Shown here in pieces: positions 34,585 through 34,611 of a DNA stretch of 34,611 nucleotides (positions are counted from its first letter, which is position 1; each line of letters begins with the position of its first letter). The position numbers and the translations under genes are program-made. This DNA comes from Bacteroidales bacterium (lineage in GTDB: Bacteria; Bacteroidota; Bacteroidia; Bacteroidales; Paludibacteraceae): positions 1 to 34,611 of the forward strand of contig SFDZ01000018.1 in the NCBI GenBank assembly GCA_004557405.1. Direction: 5' to 3'. Below the pieces are notes generated by a model. It had not been told where the DNA came from, did not search any database, and worked only from the letters and a program-made list of their open reading frames with translations.

Positions 34585-34590
34585 GAAAAA

Positions 34591-34611
34591 CGGCGGCTAC
34601 CTACTCTCACA
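34591..34611 (-). rRNA. rrf: 5S ribosomal RNA, 3' end only
   Basis: Read on the minus strand the last 21 bases contain GAGAGTAGGTAGCCGCC, the conserved 3' end of bacterial 5S rRNA (compare GAGAGTAGG followed by a GCCGCC-like closing strand). The rest lies beyond the window. A hairpin terminator sits just downstream. An rRNA operon is therefore expected to the right, reading toward this window. Confidence 0.8.

Noticed and set aside
1..34611. CRISPR array or defence/phage island
   Set aside because: No regularly spaced direct repeats with unique spacers were seen, and no integrase, cas, restriction or toxin gene was recognised.

Overview
The window comes from a Bacteroidota chromosome, most likely an anaerobic, host-associated member of the Bacteroidales. 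Support: many genes are preceded by the Bacteroidota housekeeping promoter (TAnnTTTG with TTTG or TTG about 19-21 nt upstream). There are families largely confined to the phylum (DUF3276 PUR-like, DUF3078, DUF4465, BspA-type leucine-rich repeat proteins) and an anaerobe's enzymes (NrdDG, superoxide reductase). I see no phage, transposase, integrase or CRISPR array, so this is mainly core genome with a few surface-protein genes.

Layout. 1-399 is a repeat-rich intergenic stretch ending in a promoter and a structured leader for rplU-rpmA (400-994). A minus-strand PUR-like gene follows (1079-1408). A TPP riboswitch (1554-1703) leads a TonB-dependent receptor gene (1711-3966), probably for thiamine uptake. 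Next come a PhnP-like metallo-hydrolase, then a sigma-54 activator with lptE, then secG with tRNA-Tyr, then dsbD. A bifunctional-nuclease/UVR gene is paired with a nucleoside permease gene (9341-11264). lptB is followed by a run of a PRiA4-ORF3-like gene, miaA, a LysE-type exporter and nadE (12187-16265). Two minus-strand genes (DUF3078 and an SLC45-type sugar transporter) diverge from tsaC, which is followed by lon.

The right third holds a BspA-like surface protein (22188-23390), an exported C1B peptidase (minus), a Na/Pi cotransporter and a minus-strand set led by a cobalamin riboswitch: nrdD, nrdG and a DUF4465 lipoprotein (30590 down to 26853). A large four-repeat surface-protein gene is broken by a frameshift near its start (30899-33941). 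The window ends with superoxide reductase and the 3' end of a minus-strand 5S rRNA, so an rRNA operon lies just beyond the right edge.

Themes. Vitamin sensing appears twice: TPP for an outer-membrane receptor and B12 for an anaerobic ribonucleotide reductase operon that also seems to include a lipoprotein. Envelope biogenesis is spread over lptE, lptB, secG and dsbD. The most distinctive observations are the readable translational switch of the TPP riboswitch, the possible inclusion of the DUF4465 lipoprotein in the B12-controlled transcript, the GAFTSA variant in the activator upstream of lptE, the CGACAAA sites before lon, and the frameshifted repeat protein. I found no clearly undescribed multi-gene system.
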